Below are positions 63,367 through 64,000 of a stretch of DNA of 64,000 nucleotides, piece after piece. The first letter of the stretch is position 1. Each line of letters begins with the position of its first letter. Under the pieces are notes generated by a model that saw only the letters and a list, made by a program, of their open reading frames with translations, was not told the DNA's origin and searched no databases. The translations under genes and the position numbers were made by a program. Source of the stretch: Umezawaea endophytica (lineage in GTDB: Bacteria > Actinomycetota > Actinomycetes > Mycobacteriales > Pseudonocardiaceae); the NCBI RefSeq assembly GCF_025061645.1, contig NZ_JANYMP010000002.1, positions 299,387-363,386 on the forward strand. The letters run 5' to 3'.

Positions 63367-64000
63367 TCAGTCGTGCTCGCCCACGTAGGCGATGTCGAAC
63401 GGGGCGTTCACCGGGGCGCCTGCCGCGGTGTAGCACTGGACGGTGGCGGTCACGCCGGTCCAGTAGGCGATGGCGCACGAGTCGGAAGTCGTGTCGTAGG
63501 CCGTGACCTGGAAGTCGCCGCCGGTCAGCAGCAGCGACGGGGTCAGGGCGCGGGTGCCCGGCATCGGGGTGGTGATGGTCCACGTCGGTAGCGGGTAGGC
63601 CCAGGTGGTGGGGGCGCTGGGGACGGTGCTGATCCAGCCGTAGGCGGAGACGAGGCCGGGTGAGGGGTTCTTGTCGCCGACGACGTTGCCCTTGTCGACG
63701 AAGGTGACGTTGAAGTCGCCGTCGGCAGGCGCCCCGGTCGGGGTGAAGCAGCGGACAAGCACGTGGTGGTAGATCGTGTCGGGGTACCAGTCGGCGGTCT
63801 TGCACCACGTGTTCGTCTGCCCGGTGGCGGTGACCAGGACGGTGCCGCCCGCGTTGCCGCCCAGCGCCTTGAAGGAGACCTTGTACTGCCCGAGGACCTC
63901 CCGCGCGTGCACGACGGCGTTGGTGGTGGAGTTGTGCGCGGTGACCGTGCCGTTGTTGGTCGCGCGGTAGCCGAACCCGTAGTAGCTGCTCCGCAGGTTG
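63367..64000 (-). CDS. Beta-rich surface or secreted protein, partial (5' end outside window)
   Basis: The visible 210 residues have two related halves of about 85 residues. Each half has a strand-rich start, a W/C pair and a shared block (RCFTPTGAPADGDFNVTFV and QCYTAAGAPVNAPFDIAYV). The frame is open to the window edge, so the N-terminus, probably with a signal peptide, is missing. Cysteine spacing suggests one disulfide per half. Similar proteins are found in actinobacteria without known function. Confidence 0.7.
   Translation of the reverse strand, partial: NLRSSYYGFGYRATNNGTVTAHNSTTNAVVHAREVLGQYKVSFKALGGNAGGTVLVTATGQTNTWCKTADWYPDTIYHHVLVRCFTPTGAPADGDFNVTFVDKGNVVGDKNPSPGLVSAYGWISTVPSAPTTWAYPLPTWTITTPMPGTRALTPSLLLTGGDFQVTAYDTTSDSCAIAYWTGVTATVQCYTAAGAPVNAPFDIAYVGEHD

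Overview
This is a high-GC actinobacterial chromosome segment. GTG and TTG starts are common, genes are tightly packed, and the regulators are of SARP, large LuxR and LacI type. Mycothiol-era genes (a GlbO-type globin and an Rv2466c-like thioredoxin-fold protein) are also present. Gene content suggests a Pseudonocardiales member (Saccharothrix/Actinosynnema/Lentzea-like); this is inference, because no rRNA is present. The backbone follows, from memory, the M. tuberculosis order Rv2476c to Rv2457c: gdh, thioesterase, hypothetical, alpha-glucosidase, glbO, HNH, DUF5130, pepN, Rv2466c-like, rpiB, nei, tig, clpP1, clpP2, clpX. Accessory genes are inserted into that backbone.

Region 1-16 kb holds the 3' end of a large NAD-glutamate dehydrogenase, a winged-helix protein, a thioesterase and its partner, a SARP/NB-ARC/TPR regulator, a LuxR-type AAA regulator, a GH13 alpha-glucosidase, a truncated globin, an MscS channel, a prolyl oligopeptidase and an HNH protein. 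At 16.3-16.9 kb lies the most unusual gene: a minus-strand ORF with a strong ribosome binding site that encodes 17 copies of the heptad DSVRITA, in which the DNA copies differ only at synonymous sites. Region 17-31 kb holds an MFS exporter, a small leaderless membrane gene with a DUF5130 protein, a 118-bp nested inverted-repeat element, pepN, an Rv2466c-like protein, an aldehyde dehydrogenase, a secreted trypsin-like protease, a ComB-like phosphatase, rpiB-nei, a membrane-anchored protein, an Eis-type acetyltransferase and small genes. Region 31-34 kb has a TetR regulator with two matching operator-like palindromes facing a membrane protein, and a CynX-like MFS transporter.

A decayed 3.9-kb genomic island (34.37-38.33 kb) sits in the 3' half of tRNA-Gly(TCC). 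It has 46-bp direct repeats, a broken integrase, a low-GC PIN-like gene and a frameshifted AlbA_2-like gene. A tRNA-Pro(TGG) gene follows.

Region 38.8-47 kb is a glycan-use operon: solute-binding protein, two permeases, GH5-like hydrolase and GH38 alpha-mannosidase, faced by a LacI regulator with a CG-centred palindrome between them. Then come a threonine synthase with an alpha/beta hydrolase, a LysR regulator, about 0.9 kb without a convincing gene and a lipoprotein. The proteostasis block tig-clpP1-clpP2-clpX lies at 51.7-55.9 kb. The right end carries two hydrolases, a family III CoA-transferase with fdhD, an OFA-family transporter with its 34-residue small subunit, a phytoene-desaturase-like oxidoreductase whose 3' end is repeated in 101-bp steps, and part of a secreted or surface protein with two related halves.
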